The notes under the pieces: model-generated
The model's database searches: none
What the model was told of the DNA's origin: nothing
Seen by the model: only the letters and a program-made list of their open reading frames with translations
Shown: one piece after another, positions 22,581 through 30,327 of the stretch
Position numbering within the stretch: the first letter of the stretch is position 1
How the letters are laid out: the number at the start of each line of letters is the position of its first letter
Made by a program: the position numbers and the translations under genes
Source of the DNA: a virus
DNA: 35,582 nt
Strand: one strand, 5' to 3'
Virus record (IMG/VR): IMGVR_UViG_3300024507_000280
Location: 1 to 35,582 of that record

Positions 22581-23378
22581 TTACTTGCCAATCACCACTT
22601 GACCTTTAAAGTCGTAGGGCACAACAACAGTATTGACTTTACCGTTCTTGATACCTTCGGCAATGTCTGCCTGTGCCTTAGCCTGCATGTATGCAATACT
22701 TTGGGCACCTTGGTTGGCTAGAGCTTGCATACGACGAGCTTCTGCTTCGGCAGTCTTTACTTCAACTTCTTTCTGCTTGAACTCGTTCTTGGCACGAACA
22801 AGAGCATTAGCAGATTCAACAACAGAGTCTGCTGGCACAATGTTACGAATTAACACTTGGCTAACAGTAATAGCACCGTCCAATTTCTCATCTACTAGAG
22901 TCTTTTGGATTTGTTCGCGAATAGCCTGCTCCATCGGCTGACGATTATCAGCCATATCCAATGCTTCGTACTTTCGTGCTTCTTTATAGATAGCATTACG
23001 AGCGGCATTGTAAATGTAATTAAACATCAAATATGTGTCGCCGTCGTGCTTGATGTGGAAGGCTTTTGACTTGCTATTGTAAAGTTCAGCAACTTGGCTT
23101 TGGTTCAAGTTATAGATAACAATAGCATCAAAGTCTTTCATGGTGCTGTTATCTTTGGCAATAGGAGTCATGTCGTCAAGTTTGACGTTAACATCTTTGA
23201 CTGGGAATGTAAGAACATCACCAATAATAACTTGGTTAAAACTACCGGGTAGTAGCTCTTCATTTTTAACTTGCTTGTCAAAGCCAACCCGCAAGCCAAC
23301 TTCACCAGTTTCGATACGAGTACAGCCTGTAGCAAGAACTGCGGCGGCAATAAGACCAAGGGTTGCGATACGTTTCAT
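22581..23378 (-). CDS. SPFH/Band-7 (prohibitin/HflC-like) lipoprotein
   Basis: A 265-aa protein. The N-terminus is a lipoprotein signal ending in a lipobox-like LATGC (Cys19). The SPFH domain follows (EVGLRVGFDKQVKNEELLPG to about residue 190), then a long Ala/Glu/Lys helix (EFKQKEVEVKTAEAEARRMQ) typical of the coiled-coil that assembles SPFH cages. Bacterial HflK/HflC of this class wrap and regulate FtsH. A lipid anchor rather than a transmembrane helix is a feature of several phage versions. AAGGA precedes the ATG. A sigma70-type promoter lies inside the previous small gene. Confidence 0.92.
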   Translation of the reverse strand: MKRIATLGLIAAAVLATGCTRIETGEVGLRVGFDKQVKNEELLPGSFNQVIIGDVLTFPVKDVNVKLDDMTPIAKDNSTMKDFDAIVIYNLNQSQVAELYNSKSKAFHIKHDGDTYLMFNYIYNAARNAIYKEARKYEALDMADNRQPMEQAIREQIQKTLVDEKLDGAITVSQVLIRNIVPADSVVESANALVRAKNEFKQKEVEVKTAEAEARRMQALANQGAQSIAYMQAKAQADIAEGIKNGKVNTVVVPYDFKGQVVIGK

Positions 23379-23390
23379 GTTTGTGTGTCC

Positions 23391-23567
23391 TTAAAATAAA
23401 ATAACGATTGTTGTCATCACTGCTACTGCTAACAGTGAAACAATTATACTATAGCCAAGTGTCTTTGTCAAAGACCATTTTTCCTTTCCACTTAATGCTC
23501 GCCAGCTGACAATACTAAAATGGATTAGAACCGCAAAGACTATGAATACTAACCAAAGTCTAATCAT
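23391..23567 (-). CDS. Small two-span membrane protein
   Basis: A 58-aa protein, MIRLWLVFIVFAVLIHFSIV plus a second hydrophobic helix near the C-terminus (YSIIVSLLAVAVMTTIVILF), joined by a basic turn (RALSGKEKW). The start overlaps the preceding stop (ATGA). The gene carries the -35 and -10 of the promoter for the SPFH gene inside its coding sequence. Function unknown. Confidence 0.75.
   Translation of the reverse strand: MIRLWLVFIVFAVLIHFSIVSWRALSGKEKWSLTKTLGYSIIVSLLAVAVMTTIVILF
23443..23471 (-). promoter_or_regulatory. Sigma70-type promoter inside a small gene
   Basis: Minus strand TTGACA, 17 bases, TATAAT. It would start a transcript about 60 bases before the SPFH gene. Confidence 0.82.
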
Positions 23568-23698
23568 GGATTTTCCTTTTTTACTTCTTCTTTTTTACGT
23601 TCTATAGGAGGAGGAAAGTATGGCTCTATTACATAGTGGTTGGCACTCCACCAACCAAATGCTGTAACAAAGCCATAAAAGAATATCTCAAGGACCAT
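23564..23698 (-). CDS. Tiny membrane-anchored protein (44 aa)
   Basis: MVLEIFFYGFVTAFGWWSAN starts a short hydrophobic helix, followed by a Pro-rich turn (EPYFPPPIE) and a Lys/Glu tail. The start overlaps the lipoprotein stop (TAATG) and the stop overlaps the next start (ATGA), which supports real translation despite its size. Confidence 0.65.
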   Translation of the reverse strand: MVLEIFFYGFVTAFGWWSANHYVIEPYFPPPIERKKEEVKKENP

Positions 23699-24252
23699 TA
23701 TTGATCCAATTCTTTAAATGCCTCCGGAGCACGTTTGATAGCCATTTCTTGAAGTTTGTGCTGTTCTTTAGCACGTTTCAAGATGTTAGCATCGCCTGTA
23801 GGGAGAGCTACTAGAACATAGGTACGGAACCATTTACCTTCCGGTACTCGTTTAATTTCTTTAAGTTCAACGCCAGTAAGGTCAACTTTGTCGCAAGAGC
23901 TACGACTTACCATTTCATTAATGCTAGTGGCAGAGTTTTCGCCTTCTGAACGATAGACCTTGTTACGCATACTCATTGTACCGCCAGCAGTCATACAGAT
24001 TTTTCTGTAGGCATCGTCTTTAGCCAGCAAGTCTGCATAACTAAAGTCTGTGCTACGGCCTGTGCCTGCTTCATATACGGCACTGGTGCTGGACGGAACT
24101 TCATACATCCACTTTGGAGCCTTATCAATAGCACGTTCAACCAATTTTTCTTGGCGTTCACGTTCCATGTCAGCTCGTTTGCCGTAAGGATCAGTTGTAC
24201 CGCAAGCAGCCAATACAGCAACAATCGGCAATAAGGTAAGTATTTTTTTCAT
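23698..24252 (-). CDS. Lipoprotein, LPP20-like
   Basis: A 184-aa protein. The signal MKKILTLLPIVAVLAACGTT carries the lipobox LAAC (Cys17). The mature part (KAPKWMYEVPSSTSAVYEAG, then a KICMTAGG helix and a FRTYVLVALPTGD strand) follows the pattern of LPP20-type outer-membrane lipoproteins, with two Cys that may pair. The start overlaps the entericidin-like stop (TAATG). It is likely exported and lipidated in the host envelope; a role in superinfection exclusion or envelope stabilisation is conjecture. Confidence 0.8.
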   Translation of the reverse strand: MKKILTLLPIVAVLAACGTTDPYGKRADMERERQEKLVERAIDKAPKWMYEVPSSTSAVYEAGTGRSTDFSYADLLAKDDAYRKICMTAGGTMSMRNKVYRSEGENSATSINEMVSRSSCDKVDLTGVELKEIKRVPEGKWFRTYVLVALPTGDANILKRAKEQHKLQEMAIKRAPEAFKELDQ

Positions 24253-24374
24253 TATTTTCCACTCATCTTTTCTTTAGTCCATTCAGCGGACGATTTGATA
24301 TCCTGACCAACACCTGCTACTGTAGAGCAAGCGGTCAGGGCCAGTGCTACCATTAATGCAAATACTACTTTCAT
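24252..24374 (-). CDS. Entericidin-like small lipoprotein
   Basis: A 40-aa protein, MKVVFALMVALALTACSTVA, with lipobox LTAC and then GVGQDIKSSAEWTKEKMSGK. Length, lipobox and the GVGxDI motif match the entericidin EcnA/EcnB family, chromosomal small lipoproteins linked to lysis in enterobacteria. GGAG precedes the ATG; both ends overlap neighbours (ATGA and TAATG). In a phage it could aid lysis or protect the envelope. The small size limits certainty. Confidence 0.72.
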   Translation of the reverse strand: MKVVFALMVALALTACSTVAGVGQDIKSSAEWTKEKMSGK

Positions 24375-24499
24375 TTTGCCATCTCCTGACTCTGTGTTTT
24401 AACTGTGTCTACACCTTTGTCTAGCATACGAGCAATGCCGGAAAACCCAACAGTAGCTAGTACCAATCCAAAGATAGTGCCTGCGATAAATGCCTTCAT
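24371..24499 (-). CDS. Tiny membrane protein (42 aa)
   Basis: MKAFIAGTIFGLVLATVGFS is a single hydrophobic helix, followed by a polar tail (GIARMLDKGVDTVKTQSQEM). It is the first gene behind the promoter at 24535-24563 and ends in an ATGA overlap with the entericidin-like gene. Several phages encode similar single-span proteins; function unknown. Confidence 0.65.
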   Translation of the reverse strand: MKAFIAGTIFGLVLATVGFSGIARMLDKGVDTVKTQSQEMAK

Positions 24500-24534
24500 A
24501 AAGTTTGCCTCAATATGTTGTTAAACATGAGTAT

Positions 24535-24563
24535 ATTATATGTGAACTCAAGTCAAATGTCAA
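24535..24563 (-). promoter_or_regulatory. Sigma70-type promoter for the small lipoprotein cluster
   Basis: Minus strand TTGACA, 17 bases, TATAAT, just after the stop of the exported Cys-rich protein. Leader about 30 bases. Confidence 0.85.
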
Positions 24564-24564
24564 G

Positions 24565-25089
24565 TCACCATTTGTCCACAACTGTCCAAAGTTCATCATT
24601 TTTGCATATGACTCCTTTGGAAAACTGTAAACGTCCATTGTTATAGCGTTCACTAAAGTATCGACATTTGGTTCCTTTGAACATAAAGTAACCTTTTTTG
24701 GCTACAGTACCAAATTCTGTTTCCAAACCTTCGTCACCAATTCTCAAAGGACGATTTCGTTGTGCGCTTTCGCTACACACTAACATAGTTTCGGACTGGT
24801 ACTTGCCGCCTAGTCGCATGTTCAATTCACTCAAACCATATTCAATGGCTTTTTGGCAACTAATCTCTGGATCTCCGTAGTCTTCGTGTGTCCAATTTAC
24901 ATTATGTTTTTCACCGTCGATTATAATGCTAAACTTAACTTGACACTTTTGGTTACTTTTGATTTTAACCAAATCGTCAATATTGCCCATTTTGCGATCA
25001 GCAGTAACTTTACTAACCTGACGCACTTGGCAGTCTTCAGCTAGTACTGTTTGACTAATCAATGCCAAAAGAATGAGAAGTTTTTTCAT
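24565..25089 (-). CDS. Exported Cys-rich protein of unknown function
   Basis: A 174-aa protein. MKKLLILLALISQTVLAEDC is a signal peptide with cleavage expected after VLA. The mature part has six Cys, an even number that suits disulfides in the periplasm. The ATG at 25089 overlaps the preceding stop (ATGA), so the three extra residues of the open frame are ignored. No family recognised. Confidence 0.78.
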   Translation of the reverse strand: MKKLLILLALISQTVLAEDCQVRQVSKVTADRKMGNIDDLVKIKSNQKCQVKFSIIIDGEKHNVNWTHEDYGDPEISCQKAIEYGLSELNMRLGGKYQSETMLVCSESAQRNRPLRIGDEGLETEFGTVAKKGYFMFKGTKCRYFSERYNNGRLQFSKGVICKNDELWTVVDKW

Positions 25090-25340
25090 TGTTCGCAATT
25101 ATAAACAAACCACCACATGTGTTCTTTGAGCAAGGCATTATATTGCCTGTCTATGGCAGATAATTGATCAGGGTCTTCGTTGAAGTTTTTTATTTGCTGA
25201 ATTCGTTTAAGCTCTTTAAACTGCTCATTCTTTTGTTTGCAAGAAAGTTGCCAGTTTAAAAGTTGTTCGTAAGTGGGCACAGGTGCGCTGTTACTGCACC
25301 CTGCCACTGTTGCAATCAACAAAGTGATTAAAAGTCTCAT
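25086..25340 (-). CDS. Small lipoprotein (84 aa)
   Basis: MRLLITLLIATVAGCSNSAP has a clear lipobox VAGC (Cys15). The mature part is helical and Lys/Gln-rich, with two more Cys (QLSCKQKNEQF, FVYNCEQ). It resembles Rz1-like or accessory lipoproteins only in size and anchoring. Both ends show ATGA overlaps. Confidence 0.75.
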   Translation of the reverse strand: MRLLITLLIATVAGCSNSAPVPTYEQLLNWQLSCKQKNEQFKELKRIQQIKNFNEDPDQLSAIDRQYNALLKEHMWWFVYNCEQ

Positions 25341-25783
25341 TGAGCTTTGTCATTGAGTTCTACGTTAGACAACGCTGCAATAGTTTGGAATTTATCCCAA
25401 GCCATTTTTGCAGCAGGATTATTTTCTAGCTCGTCGTTCGGCAATACTGCTTCTAGCCAAATATAAGGCATACGTCGAGGATGGGCACCAAACTGGCGAG
25501 GTTGGTGGAATTTACCTTGTTCCCAAAGTTCAATACTGACACTACGGAAACGGTCTTCGTCTTCGTCTTTGTATTTGCCCCATTCAGGAAGACTGCCGCT
25601 GAACAATCCACGCATAGAGTGGGTATCGTTGCCACCGCCGTATCCTTGCCAAATACTCTGCCACTGTTTGTCATCTCGTGGGTCAAAATCGGTTCTGGCT
25701 ATAATAATCAAAACATCATCGATGTCAACTACGCCTTCGACAATATCTCGAACGCAACGGCTGTAACTAAGACCAATTTTCAC
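25337..25783 (-). CDS. Conserved phage protein of unknown function (148 aa)
   Basis: Soluble, with MKIGLSYSRCVRDIVEGVVD at the start, then a hydrophobic strand VLIIIARTDFDPRDD and a Gly-rich loop (WQGYGGGNDTHSM). The later RQFGAHPRRMPYIWLEAVLP is a striking conserved-looking segment. No family recognised. It sits between the SH3-like and lipoprotein genes with 4-base overlaps. Confidence 0.72.
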   Translation of the reverse strand: MKIGLSYSRCVRDIVEGVVDIDDVLIIIARTDFDPRDDKQWQSIWQGYGGGNDTHSMRGLFSGSLPEWGKYKDEDEDRFRSVSIELWEQGKFHQPRQFGAHPRRMPYIWLEAVLPNDELENNPAAKMAWDKFQTIAALSNVELNDKAQ

Positions 25784-26103
25784 TTTATTTCCAATCTTAC
25801 TTGTTTAATTGAATCCCATCGGAAACTCTTCCAATGTTTGTTTTCCAAATCATACACAGGGCAAACATCTTCATTTACCTTGCGCTCTTTCTTTTCTTTA
25901 GGAAAGTCTATTGGATTGTCTGTGTTAGTATAGTGTTTTTCTTCGGTTAAGTCAACTGGAACGAGTGACGGATTGGTTGTACACTCCATCACACGTTCAG
26001 TACCGTCCTTTTTGGTAAAAATAACAGTCACAGGACCAAAAGCCAAATGAGATTTCAACCATTTTTTAAATAGTTTAAATTCTTTTTCACTCAGCGTTGA
26101 CAT
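25780..26103 (-). CDS. SH3-barrel fold phage protein (DUF2693-like)
   Basis: A 107-aa protein. GPVTVIFTKKDGTERVMECT and, at the end, VYDLENKHWKSFRWDSIKQV match the two halves of the small SH3-barrel family DUF2693, common in T4-like phages and of unknown role. The middle is a charged linker (PKEKKERKVNED). Its start overlaps the upstream coiled-coil gene by 17 bases. Confidence 0.8.
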   Translation of the reverse strand: MSTLSEKEFKLFKKWLKSHLAFGPVTVIFTKKDGTERVMECTTNPSLVPVDLTEEKHYTNTDNPIDFPKEKKERKVNEDVCPVYDLENKHWKSFRWDSIKQVRLEIK

Positions 26104-26257
26104 TTCCTGCTTCCAGTTCTTCTACACGATGACGCAAACGAATAATTTCTTGCTCTAGTCCTTCGATATGAGCCGCGACTTTATCCATAAATTCAGCTGT
26201 GTTGTTGCCTGTAGTTCGCAACATGTCAACAACTGTTAGCTTTTTTTCCTCTGCCAT
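26087..26257 (-). CDS. Small coiled-coil protein (56 aa)
   Basis: MAEEKKLTVVDMLRTTGNNT followed by a heptad helix (HIEGLEQEIIRLRHRVEELE). The start has GGAGG upstream and directly follows the phosphoesterase stop (TAAATG). Probably oligomeric; function unknown. Confidence 0.75.
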   Translation of the reverse strand: MAEEKKLTVVDMLRTTGNNTAEFMDKVAAHIEGLEQEIIRLRHRVEELEAGNVNAE

Positions 26258-27109
26258 TTAAACCTCCAATAAAATATTAGGATTCCATCCTGTGTCTTCA
26301 CTATAGCCATCGCTATGATAACCACGTGGGTTGCAAACAATGCGAGTTTCGCCAATCATGTAATCAAAACAGTGATGGGTGTGTCCGTGTGTCCACAGTT
26401 TGATCTGTGGCCGATCCAAAATAAACTCGCTCAAGTCGCTGTGGTAAGCACCGTTCATAATAGTTTCTGACTTATACGATTCATGTACACTTTGGAAACT
26501 AGGACTATGGTGTCCAACTACAACAAACTTTTCATCATGACGTTCTGCTACTACAGTTTTGATGTAGTCAAGCATATGACGATGACGAAAAACAGTATCA
26601 ATGGGCTTAAGGTTAGTGTAACCTTCGGTTTCCTTTTTAATGATACGGAAGTCGTTCATCATGTCACGCACCGCATGAAGTGTCAGCGGATCGCCTTTGT
26701 TCATGTCAGTCCACAACGTTCCACCGATGAATGTTACATCGTCGATAGTCTTAGTACCTGCTTCTAAGAAGTAGACATTAGGAAATTTAGCACATTCGTC
26801 TTCTAGGACTTTAAGTGTACGATTCCACTTGCCATGATAAAATTCGTGATTTCCGGCCACATAAATGGTATGTGGAAACTGGAATGAACAACGCTTCAAA
26901 AAATCACGAAACGTTTGGACACGCTTTTGCTTACGGCCTAGTTCTGCGAACGAACCGTATTCGTAGATGCTAGGAACAACAGGATGGTCGTAGAGATCCT
27001 CGGCGATCATAATGTCACCGCTAAGGATCAAAACGTCATAGTCATTGTCGTTTTGTATATTGATGTCACTGAACTCAAGATGGAGATCACTGACTAATTT
27101 GATACGCAT
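26258..27109 (-). CDS. Calcineurin-like metallophosphoesterase
   Basis: A 283-aa protein with the full metal motif set: SDLHLEF (DxH), LSGDI (GD), AGNHEFY (GNHE), GHHSPS (GH) and THGHTHHCFD (GHTH). The two-metal site hydrolyses phosphodiesters or monoesters; substrates cannot be told. Related proteins occur in many T4-like phages. GAGGAC and a TAAATG junction link it to the upstream gene. Confidence 0.92.
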   Translation of the reverse strand: MRIKLVSDLHLEFSDINIQNDNDYDVLILSGDIMIAEDLYDHPVVPSIYEYGSFAELGRKQKRVQTFRDFLKRCSFQFPHTIYVAGNHEFYHGKWNRTLKVLEDECAKFPNVYFLEAGTKTIDDVTFIGGTLWTDMNKGDPLTLHAVRDMMNDFRIIKKETEGYTNLKPIDTVFRHRHMLDYIKTVVAERHDEKFVVVGHHSPSFQSVHESYKSETIMNGAYHSDLSEFILDRPQIKLWTHGHTHHCFDYMIGETRIVCNPRGYHSDGYSEDTGWNPNILLEV

Positions 27110-27673
27110 TTAGTCCTCTGTTTCTATAAATGCCTGAGCGTCTTCTTTTGTTATACGTCCGGCTTTAACTTCCTCTAAAACATGACGCAATGCTTCTTCA
27201 ACGAATTCGTTAAAGGTCATATCACGATCATGTGCCATTTTCATGTATTTTAACAGATCTTCATCCGAAAAGTCAACCGGAACTTGTACACGGGTGTCAT
27301 AGTCCTCGCCCGCTTTAATAGCTAGGCATTTTTGGATAAAGTCGTCGTCTACATCCAAATCTACATATTCAACATCATCCCATGCTTCATTTAAATTCAC
27401 GCCTCGAGACTTTGCTTCTTTGTCGTGCTTCTTTTTGTATTCTGGATTAATAATGCGATATGCACGATCGTTAGTGTAGTCGCAAACTTCTACTTCATAT
27501 ACCCGTTGACTCTTAGTGCTAAACACAATATTGAAGCTGTAGCCGCCAGGACCGTTAACACCGTTCCAGCTACTCAGCTGATAGCTGTTTGAACCATAGC
27601 AACTCCAACCATAATCACCACCTTCAGTGATTTTATAGTCAACTAATTCCATCCATTCTTTCATTGTAATCAT
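27110..27673 (-). CDS. Conserved phage protein with RHH-like C-terminal part
   Basis: A 187-aa protein. The N-terminal part (GGDYGWSCYGSNSYQLSSWN and PGGYSFNIVFST) looks beta-rich; an acidic linker follows (DVEYVDLDVDDDF). The C-terminal VPVDFSDEDLLKYMKMAHDR and MTFNEFVEEALRHVLEE resemble a ribbon-helix-helix-type motif, a DNA-binding fold of small repressors and antitoxins. A second Met lies three codons in. A gene regulator is possible but unproven. Confidence 0.75.
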   Translation of the reverse strand: MITMKEWMELVDYKITEGGDYGWSCYGSNSYQLSSWNGVNGPGGYSFNIVFSTKSQRVYEVEVCDYTNDRAYRIINPEYKKKHDKEAKSRGVNLNEAWDDVEYVDLDVDDDFIQKCLAIKAGEDYDTRVQVPVDFSDEDLLKYMKMAHDRDMTFNEFVEEALRHVLEEVKAGRITKEDAQAFIETED

Positions 27674-27843
27674 TTGTAAACCTTTGTATCAAAAATGATT
27701 AATGCACCTATGATAAGAAATAAAATTCCAGTCATAGTGTGACCAACACTAACATCAGCAAGTCCAGTAAGGACGTTTAAAACACCAATTGTATAGCCAA
27801 TTGGTTTGCGGTATCTATCAAATAATTCTACAAATTTGTTCAT
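27670..27843 (-). CDS. Small two-span membrane protein (57 aa)
   Basis: MNKFVELFDRYRKPIGYTIG then a Gly-containing hydrophobic pair of helices ending FDTKVYK. ATGA overlaps at both ends with the zinc-finger-type gene upstream and the RHH-like gene downstream support it as a gene. Function unknown. Confidence 0.72.
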   Translation of the reverse strand: MNKFVELFDRYRKPIGYTIGVLNVLTGLADVSVGHTMTGILFLIIGALIIFDTKVYK

Positions 27844-28475
27844 TGTTCATATCCTTGTTTAAGTATTGCACGTTCTTGTTCCCATTCAGCCATTTGTTTA
27901 GCTCGTTCTTGTTCACGCTTGTCTAAGCATGGTTGGCACATTGTTCGAACCCACCCATTATCACTGCTACGTTCGGCAGTATTACCACATGATTCGCATG
28001 TACACCCACTCATGCTTTCGGCCATACGCACCATACCGTCAATGACATCATCACCGCCAGTGTAGTAAAACCGTAGTGTGCCAAACTTTTCTTTAACTTG
28101 ATCCAGCGTTACTTGAGGAATTTCTGGAGGAACTTCTTGTAACGGTTGAGTCATAAACTCTTCTGCACGTTGTTTAATGTAGTCTGCACTAATGCCTTTG
28201 TTAGCATATTCTTCGGCCATCAAGTCTGCAAACAATTCGGCATTACCTGATTGCCCCGCTTCACGGATTTTGTTGAATCTAATAACAACTTCACGCTGAC
28301 GGTTCCGCCAATCGATATGATGCTGTATATTACCCATGAGGTTATTAATGATGTTAAACCAACCATCACCGCAATCAAAACCCCAGCACATACAAGTTTC
28401 TGTCATGGGCTTATTACGATTAACCATCATCTTGGGATAGTTTTTACACAGTTGTTCGTCTAGTTCTTGTCTCAT
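27840..28475 (-). CDS. Conserved phage protein with C-terminal zinc finger
   Basis: A 211-aa protein. The C-terminal half is the recurrent phage block VTLDQVKEKFGTLRFYYTGG, then MAESMSGCTCESCGN and MCQPCLDKREQ, giving four Cys for one zinc. The N-terminal part holds CMCWGFDCGDGWFNII. Widely seen in phages of many hosts, no known function. The finger suggests nucleic-acid contact. Confidence 0.8.
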   Translation of the reverse strand: MRQELDEQLCKNYPKMMVNRNKPMTETCMCWGFDCGDGWFNIINNLMGNIQHHIDWRNRQREVVIRFNKIREAGQSGNAELFADLMAEEYANKGISADYIKQRAEEFMTQPLQEVPPEIPQVTLDQVKEKFGTLRFYYTGGDDVIDGMVRMAESMSGCTCESCGNTAERSSDNGWVRTMCQPCLDKREQERAKQMAEWEQERAILKQGYEQ

Positions 28476-28723
28476 TGTTCCTCCGGAACTTCTACGAAAT
28501 CTTTAATAATTAGATCTAATGCTTCAATCCTACGGATATTACCTGCTACATCTTCTGGATGAAGCCAATAACCCGTAGGATTACTTTCAGTTTTAGGATT
28601 CTTTTTCCATTTTTTCAATTCGCTTTTCAAATACGCTCTGTAGTCTCTAAGGTTAAGAGCAGTAATTCGATCAGCAGTTTCACCATCGATCCATTGATGC
28701 GGTTTATGTTTAGACTTGCTCAT
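28472..28723 (-). CDS. Small conserved unknown (83 aa)
   Basis: Basic N-terminus (MSKSKHKPHQWIDGETADRI), a Lys-rich helix and a C-terminal acidic end. The segment HPEDVAGNIRRIEALDLIIK forms a helix. Stop and start overlap with both neighbours by 4 bases. No family recognised. Confidence 0.7.
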   Translation of the reverse strand: MSKSKHKPHQWIDGETADRITALNLRDYRAYLKSELKKWKKNPKTESNPTGYWLHPEDVAGNIRRIEALDLIIKDFVEVPEEQ

Positions 28724-29406
28724 TGCGCTACCTTTACATAATTAAGCCTAGTTACATCATTTTCATGTTTCCAATGTTTATGATAACCTTTTACTTTGGC
28801 TTTGACAATGACTGCTGGACCAATTTCAAGATTAGTCTTACTGACCCAAGCGGCCATTTTGTTGTTAATTATAGCATCAATATTAAATCCTTCAAAGTTT
28901 TTTGACTTAACTGATGAAATAATTTCTGCATCCAAATCTTTAATCCAAGTGTCTATGTCTGCCAAATGGCCTTCATCGACACTCTTTGCAGCTTTTTTAA
29001 CTTTGGTTTGTGCAACATCTCGAATCTGAACACTAGGCAAACAGGCAACATAACCAAATTGATTTTGCTTTACAGTTTCACCATTCAAAATGGTATTCAC
29101 ATTGGTTTGGAAATCGTTTTCGCCTTCGATAGCTCCAAACATGAATTTTCGAAAATGCTTTTTGACATCCTCTGCCCTAGTAATATCCTCTTCGGTTATT
29201 TTAAGTGGCATAGGTGCATCCTTAGGATCAGCAGTCCAGATTGCAGGATCCAGGGTGCAGAGCATGAGAAGTTTATTTGAGTGTTTGGTAAACAGAAACT
29301 TACCGTCTTCTGCCCAAATATTTTCATTTTCTTTGATATATGCGCCATTAATCCGTTGAGCTGCACAAGCCAGCTCAAGAACTTGTTGGGTTGGGTACTC
29401 TTTCAT
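28720..29406 (-). CDS. Conserved phage protein of unknown function (228 aa)
   Basis: Starts MKEYPTQQVLELACAAQRIN. The ATG at 29406 is chosen because the promoter at 29438-29466 lies upstream; the frame is open to 29466, but that start would lie before the promoter. A mixed alpha/beta protein without signal or spans, with a basic C-terminus (KAKVKGYHKHWKHENDVTRL). First gene of an early-type unit. No domain recognised. Confidence 0.75.
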   Translation of the reverse strand: MKEYPTQQVLELACAAQRINGAYIKENENIWAEDGKFLFTKHSNKLLMLCTLDPAIWTADPKDAPMPLKITEEDITRAEDVKKHFRKFMFGAIEGENDFQTNVNTILNGETVKQNQFGYVACLPSVQIRDVAQTKVKKAAKSVDEGHLADIDTWIKDLDAEIISSVKSKNFEGFNIDAIINNKMAAWVSKTNLEIGPAVIVKAKVKGYHKHWKHENDVTRLNYVKVAQ

Positions 29407-29437
29407 GTCGCTCTCTGGGTGAGTTAATATACTGTGT

Positions 29438-29466
29438 ATTTTACATGAAAATGAAGTCAGTGTCAA
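29438..29466 (-). promoter_or_regulatory. Sigma70-type promoter
   Basis: Minus strand TTGACA, 17 bases, TAAAAT. It overlaps the 3' end of the second metallopeptidase gene and starts transcription about 25 bases before the ATG at 29406. Confidence 0.78.
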
Positions 29467-30106
29467 CCTTCTTTAGTCGTACATAGACCTTTTTGATTAG
29501 CTGTTTTATAACAGGATCATTTTGGTTTGGGAATTCACCTTTATACATGCCCAAACAAGGACTGGCATATTGGTTATGAAATCTCAGCCTGCTTAGTGTT
29601 TCTACATTGTGCAGATAGCGGAGTGCTCGTGTCTTGCCTAAACTACGGCAAAGTTCTATTGCAATAGAAATAGAGTAAGCATCTATTTCTTCAGGATCTG
29701 CCAAATACTCTTTGTGTTCAGGACCTCGTTCAACACCTAATTTAAATTTACGTTTTCGATATTGCCTTTGGTGCCGCAATTCATGAACAACAGTATCGAA
29801 AATCTGTATTAGTAATTCTGTAGAATGTTTTGGGAACCAAACGTGATCTTTTGGAAAGTTATGAGTAATAACTAGTTCGATACAAACATCACCTTCTTCA
29901 TCATCTACTGGGTCGTAGTATCCGTTGGCATAAAACACTTCGGATAATAAATTCTTGTCTCGACGAGTTTTAACTTTAAGTTCAATATCGTTGAGTCTGA
30001 ATTCTTTTCGAACTTGGTTGAGCAACTTTTGGAAACTTAGGCCTGATTTTGTGCTAGATCTTATTGAATTGCATATAGCACAAATAGTTTCCATTACGCT
30101 GTTCAT
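29441..30106 (-). CDS. Putative zinc metallopeptidase (HELRH)
   Basis: A 221-aa protein with VVHELRHQRQ (His108, Glu109, His112) and a downstream LADPEEIDAYSISIAIEL helix that likely supplies the third ligand. It has the same order of elements as the protein at 20543-21271. The N-terminal part has three Cys. It sits after infA in the operon with a 2-base gap. Substrate unknown. Confidence 0.75.
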   Translation of the reverse strand: MNSVMETICAICNSIRSSTKSGLSFQKLLNQVRKEFRLNDIELKVKTRRDKNLLSEVFYANGYYDPVDDEEGDVCIELVITHNFPKDHVWFPKHSTELLIQIFDTVVHELRHQRQYRKRKFKLGVERGPEHKEYLADPEEIDAYSISIAIELCRSLGKTRALRYLHNVETLSRLRFHNQYASPCLGMYKGEFPNQNDPVIKQLIKKVYVRLKKVDTDFIFM

Positions 30107-30108
30107 AG

Positions 30109-30327
30109 TTACAACCTATAAGTTACCCTACCTTTTGTTAAATCATAAGGGCTAACTTCAATTTTAACCGAGTCCCCTAAAATGATTCTTATCTTGTGTT
30201 GCTTTAATTTTCCGCCCATATAACAAAGTAAAGTATTAGGCATGTTATCTACCTTAACTCTAAACATGTTTCCGGGTAGTACTTCGTCAACTTGTCCAAC
30301 TAGTTCAATAATATCGTCTTTTGCCAT
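30109..30327 (-). CDS. infA: Translation initiation factor IF-1
   Basis: A 72-aa protein, exactly bacterial IF-1 length: MAKDDIIELVGQVDEVLPGN, then MFRVKVDN, GGKLKQHKIRIILGDSVKIE and SPYDLTKGRVTYRL. This is the S1/OB fold with the conserved G(K/G)xRxxxIRIxxGD and SPYDLxKGR blocks. IF-1 binds the ribosomal A site during initiation. Phage-encoded copies are rare in my knowledge. It overlaps the AbrB-like gene (TAATG) and may bias initiation towards phage mRNAs, by inference. Confidence 0.95.
   Translation of the reverse strand: MAKDDIIELVGQVDEVLPGNMFRVKVDNMPNTLLCYMGGKLKQHKIRIILGDSVKIEVSPYDLTKGRVTYRL

Noticed and set aside
25481-25933. Plus-strand frame of 150 codons
   Set aside because: Antisense to two minus-strand genes with coupled starts and recognisable family patterns; no ribosome site.
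30109-30327. Generic cold-shock or S1 protein instead of IF-1
   Set aside because: Length 72 and the IRIxxGD and SPYDLxKGR blocks are specific to IF-1.
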